From Turbatrix aceti (lineage: Eukaryota > Nematoda > Chromadorea > Rhabditida > Panagrolaimidae): DNA of 64,000 bases. The notes beneath the pieces were generated by a model that saw only the letters and a list, made by a program, of their open reading frames with translations, searched no databases and was not told the origin of the DNA. The translations under genes and the position numbers were made by a program. Numbering within the stretch: the stretch's first letter is position 1; every line of letters starts with the position of its first letter. Below, one piece after another: positions 1-9,831 of this stretch. Where the stretch lies: positions 5,642,001-5,706,000 of the forward strand of contig OZ017766.1 in assembly GCA_963969345.1 (NCBI GenBank). The letters are read 5' to 3'.

Positions 1-292
1 AACACCGGCAACTCCTTGATCGTGCTGAGAGCGACGATTTTACTATGGGCCAGAAAACCGGCGACTTATTCTGGGGAACGACGCCAGAAGGCAAATGCTA
101 TGTCGTCTTGATTACCAAGGTGAGCTGTCATACACGTGCATGTTGTGAAAAATCGTATTTCAGGTCCTCTGGTACGCTGTTCGACCCATCGTCGAGGGCC
201 GTGATGTGCTCAAAAAGGAATTTTTTACTCTCGATGGAGCCACGAATTTCGCACGTAGTGTAAGCCGGAGGCTCAAAGACGGAACGTTTTGA
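1..292 (+). CDS. C-terminal end of an unassigned gene
   Basis: Two exons are visible: 1-119 (reading from base 3) and 164-292, separated by a 44 bp intron with GTGAGC donor and TTTCAG acceptor in phase 0. Together they give about 81 residues of open frame ending at TGA 290-292. The segment contains FWGTTPEGKCYVVLITK across the exon end and VLWYAVRPIVEGRDVLKKE after it. I do not recognise a family. The gene starts outside the window, so function cannot be judged. It lies tail to tail with the lyase gene; the AATAAA-like signal near 411-421 on the minus strand belongs to that neighbour. Confidence 0.6.
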
Positions 293-439
293 TCGTGAAT
301 TAATTTTCGCGTCGAGACCACCAAAGCTGCGTGAGCGAATTGTTTTTTTCGTTGGAAGAACCATTCATTATGTACTATACTTTCGTTTTGTTGATTGAAA
401 CAAGTAAATACATTTATTTATTTCGTTGTAAGACATTTC

Positions 440-2940
440 CTAATTCTTTGACCGTGTCAACCAATCGTGATCCTGCTTCTTGCGTTCGCTGTCGTTGTTT
501 ATGATGACATTGATGACCAAGGGTACTTTTCTATCCGACTTAAATCCATCAATCAGGGCTTTTCGAATGCCATCGACAGTCCGAACGACTACGCCGTCAC
601 CGCCTAGCGCGATGCCCAGATCATGATACCTGCACTCCGGAGTCAGGGCCAGCACTGGGATCTCCAGGGTAGGATCGCCCTTGAGGTTGTTCCAGTCCTC
701 AGGTGTGAGTCCCCGGTAAATGCCACCGTTGTTGATCACGACAATAACCGCCGGCAGACGGTATCGGGCGATGGTTTCGACTTCCATGCCTGAAAACCCA
801 AATGCCGAATCACCGATGACGCAGAGAACTTTCGTGGCGGGAGAATGGTCGCGGCAGAAGAGTGATGCGGCCAGGGTGTATCCGGCACCGATGCCCATGG
901 TACCCATCGTGCCGGCATCGAGGCGTCGTCTCGGGGCAGTGGTAGGCATCATCGTTCGACCGATATCCATCGTATTCGCGCCCTCGTTGACGACCAAGAC
1001 GTCGTTTTTCGTGACGTATTCGCGGATCTAAATAATTTTAAGCGTATTTTTTAACAATTGTTTTTCGCATGTTAGCAAGCGCTTACCGCTTTGTATGCAG
1101 CGTAATAGTTGAGGGGTGGCGTTTCGTCGTTTACCAGCTTTTCGACAGTTTGGCGATTTTTTTCGGCCTTGGCCTGGAGCGTTTGAAGCCAGTCAGAGTC
1201 GGTGGAGAATTTCCAGTCCGCAAGACTTCGTTGCAACTGTAAAAATTAAAAAAAAAGATTATTCTATCTAAAATACCGTAAAAAAACTATATTACAGACT
1301 TCTTTTCGTTTCGGGACCCCAAAAATTTGAAGAGCCACATTTTTTCGTTGCGGGACCAGAAAAATTTGATGTGTGCATTTTTTCGTTTCAAGACTATAAA
1401 AACTCAATGCCCACTGTTTTTTTCGTCGTAAGACACTACCGTTTTTCAACTTACCTCAGCAACAGTCTCACCAACATCGCCAAGCAACGGCACCGTAGTC
1501 GGATGATTTTGGTGAAATCGTTCGGCTTCAATGTCGATGTGAATAAATTTGACATCCTTGTTGAACCTGGGAGGCTGCCCAAAGTGGAGCATCCAGTTGA
1601 GTCGCGTACCAGCCAGGATAACGACATCTGCTTCGCGAAGGGCACTAAAAAATATTTTTTTTGGTTTTAAAATCGGATGGGATTTTTTTGGAGGGGAAAC
1701 TTACGTCGACCTCGCAGGCCCAATGCTCAGAGGATGCGAGTCAGAAATGACGCCCTTGCCTCCCGGATTGGCGAGAAAAGGCAGTCCCGTGGCGTCGACA
1801 AACTTGGTCAGCTCCTCCGGGCCCCGTTCGCTCCACGCAGCTCCCTTGCCGAAGATGACCAACGGCTTTTTCGCTCCCTGGAGTAATTCTGCAGCTCCCG
1901 AGAGAGCTTCAGCTGAGGGACGTGAAACCGGTCTCTCCGACGGCACCCGGGCAGGCAGGGGCACTTTGCTTTCATTTGTCGTGCTGAGAACCAGGTTTCC
2001 AGGGACCTCGACGTAGGCGGGACCCGGTCGACCGTAAAGAGCAGCGCGGATCGCAGTTTCAATATGTCCGGGAACAGTGCCGAGCGTCGAAGGACGGGAA
2101 GCGTGTTTTACATGCGGCCGGACGGCATCGAGGGTTGGGTACTCCTGGAAGGCCCCGGAATTGTCCTGATCGGCATCCGAAGCGCCGCCAATGACGATAA
2201 AAGGCCAGCCATTGATCCGGGAATTTGCAAGACCACCGATTGTATGGAGTACACCTGGGCCGGAGACTGTTAGGCAGATTACCGGTCTGGAAAAAAAAGT
2301 GAAATAGAAACTTTTTGGGGCTGGTGTCCAAAATTCAGACTCACTTTCTGGTAAGATATCCCATAGCCTGCGCAGCGTAGGCAGCGGACTGCTCGTTACG
2401 GCATCCGACGTATTTGATGCCCGCGGCTTGGATCGCCATCGCAACTTCGATGATCGGGATCCCGGCGACGCCGAAGACGTATTCCACGCCCTGGGATTTG
2501 AGCGCCCGTGCAATCAAAGTCGCGCCATCGATTTCGCCTTTTTTGAGCTCGGTCGCGGACTTGGCGATGACGGAGCGAGAGTGGGGCCTCGTCGGGGTTA
2601 TCCGGTGAGAGGGACTGAATTTTGGAGGTTATAAACGTTTTTTTTCGTGTCGAGATCGGAAATAGTAATTTTTTTTGTGTTACGATCAATAATAGTTTTT
2701 TTTCGTAAACAAACCAAAAAATGGTTTTAAATTTTCGTGCAAAGACCAAAAATTGTGAACTTTCGTGTAAAGACCAAAAAAAATCTTTTTTTGTCGTGCA
2801 AAGACTAAAAGGTAATAAATTTTCGTGTCAAGACAAAAAAATCACCTAAAACTTGCTTGTTTCGGATACTTGGATCCAGAAATGCAAGCGACAGATATCA
2901 GACGCCAGGTCGAGGGTCGTTGAAGCGAGTTGAGCAGCAT
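440..2940 (-). CDS. hacl-1: 2-hydroxyacyl-CoA lyase (HACL1-type, ThDP-dependent)
   Basis: Six minus-strand exons: 2846-2940, 2345-2614, 1707-2286, 1455-1644, 1087-1236 and 440-1027, all joining in frame with consensus splice sites. The product matches the ThDP enzyme fold in order: N-terminal PYR domain ([12 protein letters not shown], the catalytic-Glu region [16 protein letters not shown]), central domain ([19 protein letters not shown]) and C-terminal PP domain with [11 protein letters not shown] followed by NNGG, the ThDP/magnesium motif. HACL cleaves 2-hydroxy fatty acyl-CoA during alpha-oxidation, normally in peroxisomes. No methionine occurs early in exon 2, so the ATG of exon 1 at 2940 is needed; it adds a basic, acid-free leader unlike a typical HACL. 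The protein ends RSKN, one residue off a canonical SKL-type peroxisomal signal. Introns 1 and 4 are packed with the TTTCGT-NNN-RAGAC motif. Confidence 0.9.
1296..1437 (+). repeat. TTTCGT-NNN-RAGAC motif cluster in lyase intron
   Basis: Four degenerate copies spaced roughly 40-45 bp apart: TTTCGTTTCGGGACC, TTTCGTTGCGGGACC, TTTCGTTTCAAGACT and TTTCGTCGTAAGAC. All are in the same orientation and lie in the intron at 1237-1454 of the minus-strand lyase gene. Confidence 0.75.
2634..2836 (+). repeat. TTTCGT-NNN-RAGAC tandem cluster in first lyase intron
   Basis: About seven degenerate tandem units of roughly 26-32 bp, including TTTCGTGTCGAGATC, TTTCGTGCAAAGACC, TTTCGTGTAAAGACC and TTTCGTGTCAAGAC, each followed by an A-rich stretch. 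They fill nearly the whole 231 bp intron between the first and second coding exons. Confidence 0.8.
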
Positions 2941-3484
2941 TCTGCACGCGTACTGGCTGCAAATGGAAGCTGGATGGGGATGATAAAGAAGGTAAGACGC
3001 AATCAATGTGGCCTCTATGTACCACGTGAAATCAGTTCGACCCGTCTGTCACACGCGCAGCATGCACACGCGAAACAAACAAACAACCAATCCACCCCCA
3101 CTTTTCCAGTGGGGGTGGACACAAAAAAAAAGATCACATTTGGCGAACTTGCGCAAATTCTTAGGCGAATTGCAACAAAAAATAAACTTTTTTGTCATCA
3201 AAAAATTATCAAGTAGGCTTTCGACTTGGAAACAAACGCCTTTTTTTGTTCATCACTTCAAAGAAAAAAAAACTAAATATTTATGAAACCCAAAACAAAA
3301 ATTATATGAACATTTAAAAAAATCGAACAAAAAAATAAAATCCAGGAGTCGAATAAAAAAGCGCTGGTTACGGTATGTTACGGTACCTGTGATCGACCGG
3401 TTGACTTGTAAATGAATGAATGGGCTACGGAAAAAGTTGTACATGAAAAAAAGTGTTGGGCAGAAGAGAAAAAAAGTCGTCAGT
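2941..3484. other. Intergenic, lyase upstream side
   Basis: No gene seen. It is the 5' side of the minus-strand lyase and the 3' side of the next minus-strand gene. It holds a CACGTG E-box near 3022, a GC-rich perfect hairpin at 3091-3119 and otherwise A-rich sequence. Confidence 0.5.
3091..3119. repeat. Perfect 12 bp GC-rich inverted repeat with 5 base loop
   Basis: Arms TCCACCCCCACT (3091-3102) and AGTGGGGGTGGA (3108-3119) pair perfectly around the loop TTTCC, followed by an A-run on the plus strand. Lying about 150 bp upstream of the lyase start codon, it could be a structured regulatory element; nothing shows that it is transcribed. Confidence 0.6.
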
Positions 3485-5038
3485 CTATCCCGTCCAGATG
3501 CTCATCTCGGTGGCTGAAATCCGCTGCGTAGGATGATCGAAGAAGAAGGATCCCTGCTTGGCTTTGCGAAATCGCTTGCCGGTTCCGTCACGAACGGTGG
3601 ACGTCGAAGCTGAGCCGACTGAGACGTCAAATGAAGGTTGTTGGCCAGCTCCGGGGTCGAGTTTGATCTTCTTGAGCGTCCGGGTCGTCTCATCCATGCT
3701 GTTGGATCCCTTACGCTTCGTCACCGGTTCAGGAGCCCGGATCGATGGCTTGACATCGTCGTCGGTCATGTCGACATCGATGGAATTACGATCGCGAACA
3801 TTGCGTCGCGTTGTTCGCCTCGCCTGGTTCCGGGGCTCTTCGGGAACGGTTGGGAGTCCGCAAGCACCGTGGAGGGAAGATCCGGGCTTCAGGCCATTGT
3901 GGTCGGACACCGGAGTCGGCTGTCGCTGGTGGGAGCTGTCTATGACCTCGACGACCTTCTTCAGGGCAAGAGGCGACTTGGACGATGCTGCGGCCTTGGA
4001 CGGTGACGAAGACGACGAAGGCGCTGTAGAAGAGTGACTCGAACGTCTGATTCGCTTCGAGACCGGCTGAACAGATAGAATCTCGATTTCAGGGTCGACG
4101 GGATTGAGTTCGGGTTCAAAAGCAAAGCCCTGCGTTCGAGAAGATGACCTTTGCTGTCTGGTAAACGAGAGTATGCTACTTTGACTGCTCTGAAAAAAAG
4201 GAGCTTGAAAAATCGTATATTGAACTCTCGAAGCGAATTTTTTAGGGCAAAATACGGAAAACACAATTTTACGTTACTCCCGCTATAAAAAAACAGTCGC
4301 ATCACATTAAAAATTTAATTGGAATTCAAAAAACATTTTCAAGAATAAAACGTTCATAAAATCAAAGTCAGCTTAAAATAAAAATTCCTGGCAAAACAGT
4401 AGCAAATTTTCGTGCCAAAACCGGTCTCATCACCGTATTCGTTCTCTTTTTAGAAAAACACTTACTGCAAAGCTCAAAAAACAAAGGAAATGATTGCTAA
4501 AACCATTTTTTTTTATCAAAAATACAGTACCCCCAAAAAAACCTGTAAATCATTACGCAAACACTCATTTTTAATTAAATAAACACGCGCTGATGTGTAA
4601 AAAAAGAAGTCATCAAACTATAAATTTGCAACAAAAAATATAATGAAGTAAGTAAAAAAATGTTTACAAAAAACAAATACGATATAAAATTGAACCTTTA
4701 CGTTCCCTACTCGCATTTATAACATATTCAAGTGAAAAAAAAGAGAAATACGATATCTTCTTTTTTTCTCTAACAAAAACGATAGCATACACCTCTAAAA
4801 TTGCAGGAGCTTGGAATAAACGAACGCGTGCGCAAAATGTTTGCAAAATATTACACATTGCGAAGAAATAAAAACTCACATTTGCGGACGCGGACGAAGT
4901 TGTCGAATCCGTAGCGGAAGCCCGGGCACGATTCCTGCAAAAAATGGAATATATGAATAATTTTGTTTGTTCATAAAAAAGAAAAGAAACTGACGTTTTC
5001 GGACCACCGGCAAGGAGATTCCTCTTGCGGGATGACAT
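3485..5038 (-). CDS. Serine-rich, disordered putative nuclear protein
   Basis: Three exons in frame: 4995-5038, 4880-4934 and 3485-4189, about 267 residues. The start ATG at 5038 follows directly on an acceptor-like sequence (CCACCTCAG), as expected for a trans-spliced message. The protein is low-complexity, rich in Ser, Thr, Arg and Lys, with basic clusters SSRKRN, KRIRR, KRKGSN and LKKIK that look like nuclear localisation signals, and it ends FFFDHPTQRISATEMSIWTG. A QSSILSFT segment at the start of exon 3 resembles a PCNA-interacting (PIP) box but lacks the second aromatic residue. No catalytic domain is seen and I cannot name a family. The 690 bp second intron is AT-rich and featureless. 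The gene is divergent from the UPF0729 gene with about 430 bp between. Confidence 0.6.
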
Positions 5039-5047
5039 CTGAGGTGG
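5028..5047 (-). promoter_or_regulatory. Candidate trans-splice acceptor at the start codon
   Basis: On the minus strand CCACCTCAG abuts ATG with no untranslated base between. A consensus AG exactly at the initiator codon is usual for spliced-leader addition in nematodes; a conventional intron with an upstream untranslated exon is the alternative. Confidence 0.4.
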
Positions 5048-5470
5048 ATACAACAAAGTTGTTGCAACAGGTAATAAATCAATTACACGTCGTCTCTGGT
5101 ATCTAGGAGCACAATTTAATCGATGTAAAAAGAAAGAACGAATTTCTATCCTATTGATGTTTTACAACAGGAAAATGAATGATTAGTGATCGTTGTCTCG
5201 GAAAAAAAGAGAGAATAAAAATATACCAACACTACACAGTCGCTGTAAAGCAGCGAGCATTGATGACAGAGTGTTCTCGAGAAGATTGCTGCTTTTGTTT
5301 CCTGGACGCACGCTGCGAACGAATCATTCGTTCGAAAACACGGCAATCGTTTCTCAAAACATTTTTTCTTTCTTTCTTTCTTTCTTCGACGATATCGTAA
5401 ATGAATAACACTATCTTTCTTTCGATTCACAGTATCTTTTTTGATTCTCACTTTCTTTTTCAGGATTACG
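5039..5470. other. Divergent intergenic region with TTTC microsatellite
   Basis: No gene seen. A pyrimidine microsatellite, about six TTTC units, lies near 5367-5390. The TTTTTCAG at 5456-5463 precedes the UPF0729 start by seven bases and may be a splice or trans-splice acceptor. Confidence 0.5.
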
Positions 5471-5761
5471 ATGGTTTGCCTTCCGTGTATTGTCCTACCA
5501 ATCTTCCTGTACATCTACATCCGATTCATCCAGCCCCTGGTCATGCGATTTGTCCCCGAGCAATGGCGTGCACGCTTCGACGCTGTTCTCTACCCGACGT
5601 GCCCCGTGCGACCACCACCGCCAGCCGTTGAGAAGAACGATGGAGAAGACGGAGAAGAAGAAGTTGTTGCGTCAGACGATGGAGCAGCTGCTCTGAATGG
5701 AACGGGAACAGCGGCTGAGGTCGATGCTTGTTGCCAGGAAGGAAACAAGAAAACGGATTGA
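5471..5761 (+). CDS. UPF0729 / C18orf32-like small membrane protein
   Basis: Single-exon frame of 96 residues. The start MVCLPCIVLPIFLYIYIRFI matches the hallmark of the UPF0729 family (human C18orf32 begins MVCIPCIVIPVLLWIY), with a hydrophobic N-terminus and the invariant CxxC-like MVCxPC. The C-terminal half is acidic and low-complexity, ending KKTD. Human C18orf32 is reported at the ER and on lipid droplets, where the hydrophobic N-terminus acts as anchor; no enzyme activity is known. The ATG was chosen because it begins the conserved motif and follows a TTTTTCAG acceptor by seven bases. The earlier in-frame ATG at 5441 lies upstream of that acceptor and would not be in the mature message. 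Confidence 0.85.
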   Translation: MVCLPCIVLPIFLYIYIRFIQPLVMRFVPEQWRARFDAVLYPTCPVRPPPPAVEKNDGEDGEEEVVASDDGAAALNGTGTAAEVDACCQEGNKKTD

Positions 5762-6116
5762 AAACGCTATTTTATGCTTGTGTAATTATTCTTTGTGTTT
5801 CACTTATAAAAAATTTATATGTTAAAAGGTTGACATTTTTGGGGAAATATACCGACAAATTTTTTGAAAAAGTAAATTTATTTTATTTACTATAAAACGC
5901 TTGTATACTATGCGCTTTCCATCCGGCACCCAAGGGATACAAAATTTTAGGGAACTCACAATAGTTACAAACATCGGCGGGATCATCGATTCAGGCCGGG
6001 TCGCACTCACTGCTCGCGCGATGAGCAGTGCGGTGAGGTGATCAAGATTGATGTTGAAAGTTGTGAAGTGTGCCCGACTCCATATCCCCCTCTCCCGACT
6101 TTCGCAAGTTATTTAT
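5762..6116. other. Convergent intergenic region
   Basis: No gene seen between the two convergent 3' ends. A short hairpin (CACTGCTC, loop GCGCGAT, GAGCAGTG) lies near 6008-6030. Confidence 0.4.
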
Positions 6117-7260
6117 TTATTTCAAAATCTTTAGAAACGTTCTTCGGGTATTTCCATTCAACAAAGCAATCAAGAATGACAACGAATTCGAGTTATAAAC
6201 ATGGTACAAGAGATTTAGAGGACGACTGTCAATAAAAGTAAAATCACCTCTTTTGCAAACAGGATCGTTCAGACCGTAAAAAGTTGTGCAAACATATTTA
6301 GCTATTGGCACAACGTATTCGGCTACCAATAAAATGGAACAATAGATAACTAAACACCAGGCACATTTGCGTTGCAATTTAGTGCCGGACAGTCGTGTTA
6401 CAGGTTTGAAAAACTCTTTTCCATTTTTAAACCGCCAAGTTAAGTTGAAACGTAGTTCCAACGCAATTAATGCATAAAGAAATGCTGTGATTTGTAAAAG
6501 AATGTACGACTGTGATTCTTCGCCATCGATTGTCGGAAGGAAAGTAATACACATTTTACGAAATGTGTTCAATAGTGGACTTAATTGTAGTTCTAAAAAG
6601 TCCCATTCAAGAAATGTGCAAACACTGTAAAATCCCATGAGTGTTGTTAGAACAATTGTAATAACTGCTAAAATAAAGTAGATGACGTACACAAACTTAC
6701 TGTCAAAAACTTTTGAGTTAATTTTTGGTAGGTAAAAAATAAAGAATTGATTTAGTGATAATGTAAAAATTCCCATACAGAAAAAAATTTTTGTTAACCT
6801 GTTCAGCGAGTCTCCATGATTAATAACATTCACGGTAATCCAAACAAAATACATATGATTTTCAGGATCTTGAATCATTTGTTTCACAAGAATTGAATTC
6901 GAGCAACGGACATCATTGCAATCTTTTAATTGGTAGCGTAAAATTTGAATACTTTCTATAGTTTTGAGTTCGAGAGTTAATTTTGTGTACAAAAGTAAAA
7001 GGTTGAATGCGGTGGATAAAATACTTAAATAAATAATTATGCAGATGATTAACCTGCTCGAAGGTTGCATGTCTTTTTTTGATCGGTTCTTTAAATTTTT
7101 AAATTAATAAATGCTGCACCAAACAATAACAAACCTTAAACACGGAGTACAATGCTCCTAGGCTAAACAGAATAATAAAAATGCCTGTTTCGAATGCAAC
7201 AAGATAAGAATACAAACAAATATCATATTTAAAGGTTCTTAATCTTTTAAAGCCTTCCAT
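6117..7260 (-). CDS. Seven-transmembrane receptor-like protein (nematode chemoreceptor type)
   Basis: Two exons: 7135-7260 (42 codons from ATG 7260) and 6117-7088, joined in phase 0 across a 46 bp intron. The roughly 365-residue product has about seven hydrophobic segments. The first is IFIILFSLGALYSV, the second LIICIIIYLSIL, and the last spans SLSFLIALLNGNTRRTFLKI, close to the C-terminus in the way nematode serpentine receptors end. I cannot place it in a named family (srX, srW and so on) by eye. The 972 bp second exon codes almost the whole protein without interruption, fewer introns than most C. elegans chemoreceptors. Composition is AT-rich. Such receptors usually act in sensory neurons, but nothing here shows expression. 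Confidence 0.65.
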
Positions 7261-7767
7261 TTCTAATGGGTAAAATGGGACAAAAACATGATTTGCTTCC
7301 TTTAAGTATCAGTATATTTTTAATTATGCGCGTCATGCGACCGAAGAAAATTGTGTTTGTTATTGATATTGGTAAAAACACCTGGTAAGATTTGCAGAAA
7401 TCAAGCTAAATCACATCAGTAGAGCAGGTGCAACGATGACGCATGCTAATCGTATAGTGGAAATTCGGACAAATTGTATTATAGTATTTACATTGACTTA
7501 TTTTATCAAGCGCGGTAATTTTTCTTTTTGGATTTAAAATTGGTCAGTGCAGAAATTTTGAGACGACTAGCAGCATCCAATTTTGGTTCTCAAACCTATC
7601 ACGTCTGATAAATATCTGCTACCACTAGGAATTATCCCCAACATGTCCCTTAACTTTTTTTTATCCATCCCAGTATCCAGTTATATTTCGATGCATTTTA
7701 CACAAGTCATTCATGGTATCAATAGTGTTGCCAGTTGTCAACCAAACGTAATACAAAATTTTGTCCT
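7261..7767. other. Intergenic
   Basis: About 500 bp between two minus-strand genes: promoter side of the 7TM gene and 3' side of the kinase. No further gene or repeat stands out. Confidence 0.4.
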
Positions 7768-9123
7768 TCACTGAGTTTGAGTTCCTTTCGTATCAGTCAC
7801 TTCCGCGGATCCTGTCTTGGAATTATCCGATGCTTCACAGAAGGGCTTCAAGTCACCAGCGAGCGCGGTTTCCAGATCCCTAGAGGTCAGGGCTTCAGAG
7901 AGTGCGTGTCCGTTGTACCGGATTCGCTTGGAGTTGTCAAAGAGAGAACTAAAGAAAGTTGATTTTAGGAAATTGGGACCACTCAGCCGTCGGTTGGGGC
8001 TGTAGATGAGAACATCGCGCATCAGCTTTATGCCTTCCGGGATAGGGATGGGGGCTTTCTGAAAAAAAACGGAGCTTTCTAATGGTTTTTCGGATTCAGA
8101 AGGGCTGAGCCAAACCTTGGCGAGCTTCGGTAGGGGATCACTGGGCGCCCTCGCAGCTGCAGCTTCGATGGACGTCAGCGAAGCGTCTTCGCTCGCATTC
8201 ATGAGCTGCATGTCATCAAAAGTAGGCATGCCAAAGGTCTCGACGATCTGCTCGAGTTGATTCATCGTCGATTCGCCGGGAAAGAGAACACGGGTCGTCA
8301 GAAGCTCGCCGAAGACGCAGCCGCATGACCAGACGTCTGAAATTTACAATTCACCCCCCTAGAAAGCCTAAAACAGTCCCAAAACCCACCAATAGCCGGC
8401 GAATAATAATTAGAACCCAACAGAAGCTCAGGTGCGCGATAGTACCGCGTAACGTGATAACTCGTCGCGCGATCACCCTCGTGATAAATCTTTGACGATC
8501 CAAAATCTCCTATTTTGAGAATTCCACTGTCAGGATTCAGAAGGATGTTATGGGGTTTGATGTCGCGATGGATGATGCGCTGCTGATCGAGATGAGCTTG
8601 TCCACGGAAGAGTTGCCAGGTCATCAGTTTGACTTCAAGGAGAAATTTCTCCTGGTTCTGTTTGAGTAGGGGTCGCATGACCTGCCGGATATGGTAGTGC
8701 AGCGTCGCGGAGAGGTACTCAAAAACCAGACTGTGACAGAAGACCTCCTTGTGCTGCTTGTGAAAGACATAGAGCAGCTGAACGATGTTTTTGTGTCGAT
8801 GTCGATTAATCCGACAGAGAATTGTGATTTCATTCGGCAGCAGGTGAGCTTTGCTCCACGTCTTTTTGATGGCAACCGGCAGCCCGGAGCGAGAAGTGGT
8901 ATCTGTAGAGTTAAAGGCGCGAACAACAAGCTCGCCGGCGTAGACGTTGCTGAACATGCCGTGCGAAAGGAGACGCAGTTTTCGAAGGTCAAGTGTTACC
9001 TGAAATTTTTTTTTGTTTTTTTTTTGAACCGCTGGAAAAAAAGCTAACGTTAGTTCGTCGATGAGGCGTAGTGGCAGCCACGGTATCCTTTCCATAGTTA
9101 GCCGACGATGAGGCCGTAGTCAT
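7768..9123 (-). CDS. Divergent GSK-3-like serine/threonine kinase
   Basis: Three exons: 9049-9123, 8390-8999 and 7768-8336, giving about 417 residues. The N-terminus GKDTVAATTP resembles the region before the kinase domain in GSK-3. Kinase landmarks: the Gly-rich loop LLSHGMFSNVYAG, which lacks the first and third glycines; VAIKK (Lys 70 as the ATP-binding lysine); HRDIKPHNILL catalytic loop; GDFGSSK; and RYYRAPELLLG with the activation-loop tyrosine before it as in GSK-3. IDVWSCGCVFGELL and FPGESTMNQLEQI follow as in GSK-3 and MAPK/CDK-type kinases. The C-terminus KPFCEASDNSKTG is unlike conserved GSK-3. C. elegans carries several such GSK-3-like genes, some with roles in spermatogenesis, so a germline role is plausible but unproven here. 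The start ATG at 9123 gives continuous homology. Confidence 0.85.
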
Positions 9124-9831
9124 CGCCGCAGGGGTTAGAAGTCAGTCAGTCGAGGGGGCAGGGCGGCCTTGCTCCAGCCTTGGCATGTGCAAACAAATCT
9201 CGGAAATTGCCATCGCATGAGAAGGGAAATGTTTACTCGCACAAATTTGAATGGTTATGTGATTTTTATTTGCTTGCAGGTGTTTATCTCGTGATTGATT
9301 TTTGAGTTGCACGGCATGTGCATAGTTAATAGCGAGGTGCGGGACAGGTGATCCAGCTGGTAGAAGCGGAAGTTTTCCCAGAAGGACCTCGAATTTTGTA
9401 CCTTGTCAAAATCAGTTTTTTTGCAGCACCGGAAATATAATAAAGATAACGTTATCAACACGCATTTTTTACCTGTTTTAGACACGTGTTTTGTTCAATT
9501 TTACTTCATCAAAAAACGTGGAAAACAAAATGCCAAATATTCTGGAAAAAATTTTTGATCGTGAAACTTATATTTAAAGATAAGAAAACCAAAGTCAATA
9601 AACGAGGATACATCGTTGTAAAAACGCACAATACATACTAACACATATGTGTATTATCTATTTTTGGGGGGCCAGTCAACCCGGGAGAAATCAGTGATCG
9701 CAATGCACACAAAATGAACACAAACAATAGCACAACTGGAATAACTTGGGTGCATGAAAAACGGCCCTACCATGTGCACAGGTAGCTTCTTATATATACC
9801 CCAGACAATGCACCCAAGAATATCAATAATC
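9124..9831. other. Divergent promoter region, kinase / UGT 1
   Basis: About 700 bp with no supported gene. A TATA-like TATATATA at 9791-9798 serves UGT 1. A palindromic AAGATAACGTTATC near 9443 contains two GATA cores. Confidence 0.45.
9791..9798 (+). promoter_or_regulatory. TATA box of UGT 1
   Basis: TATATATA lies 41 bp before the chosen ATG at 9832, the same spacing as TATAAAA to ATG in UGT 3. This favours 9832 over the earlier in-frame ATG at 9808, which would lie only about 10 bp past the TATA box. Confidence 0.5.

Noticed and set aside
3558..4037. Plus-strand frames opposite the disordered protein
   Set aside because: The minus-strand model has three in-frame exons with consensus splice sites; the plus frames have none.
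5367..5390. TTTC microsatellite as a transposon footprint
   Set aside because: Simple slippage repeat; no terminal repeats or target-site duplication.
9754..9831. Longer UGT 1 start at 9754 or 9808
   Set aside because: Both precede or nearly touch the TATA box; the spacing in sister genes and the signal peptide favour 9832.
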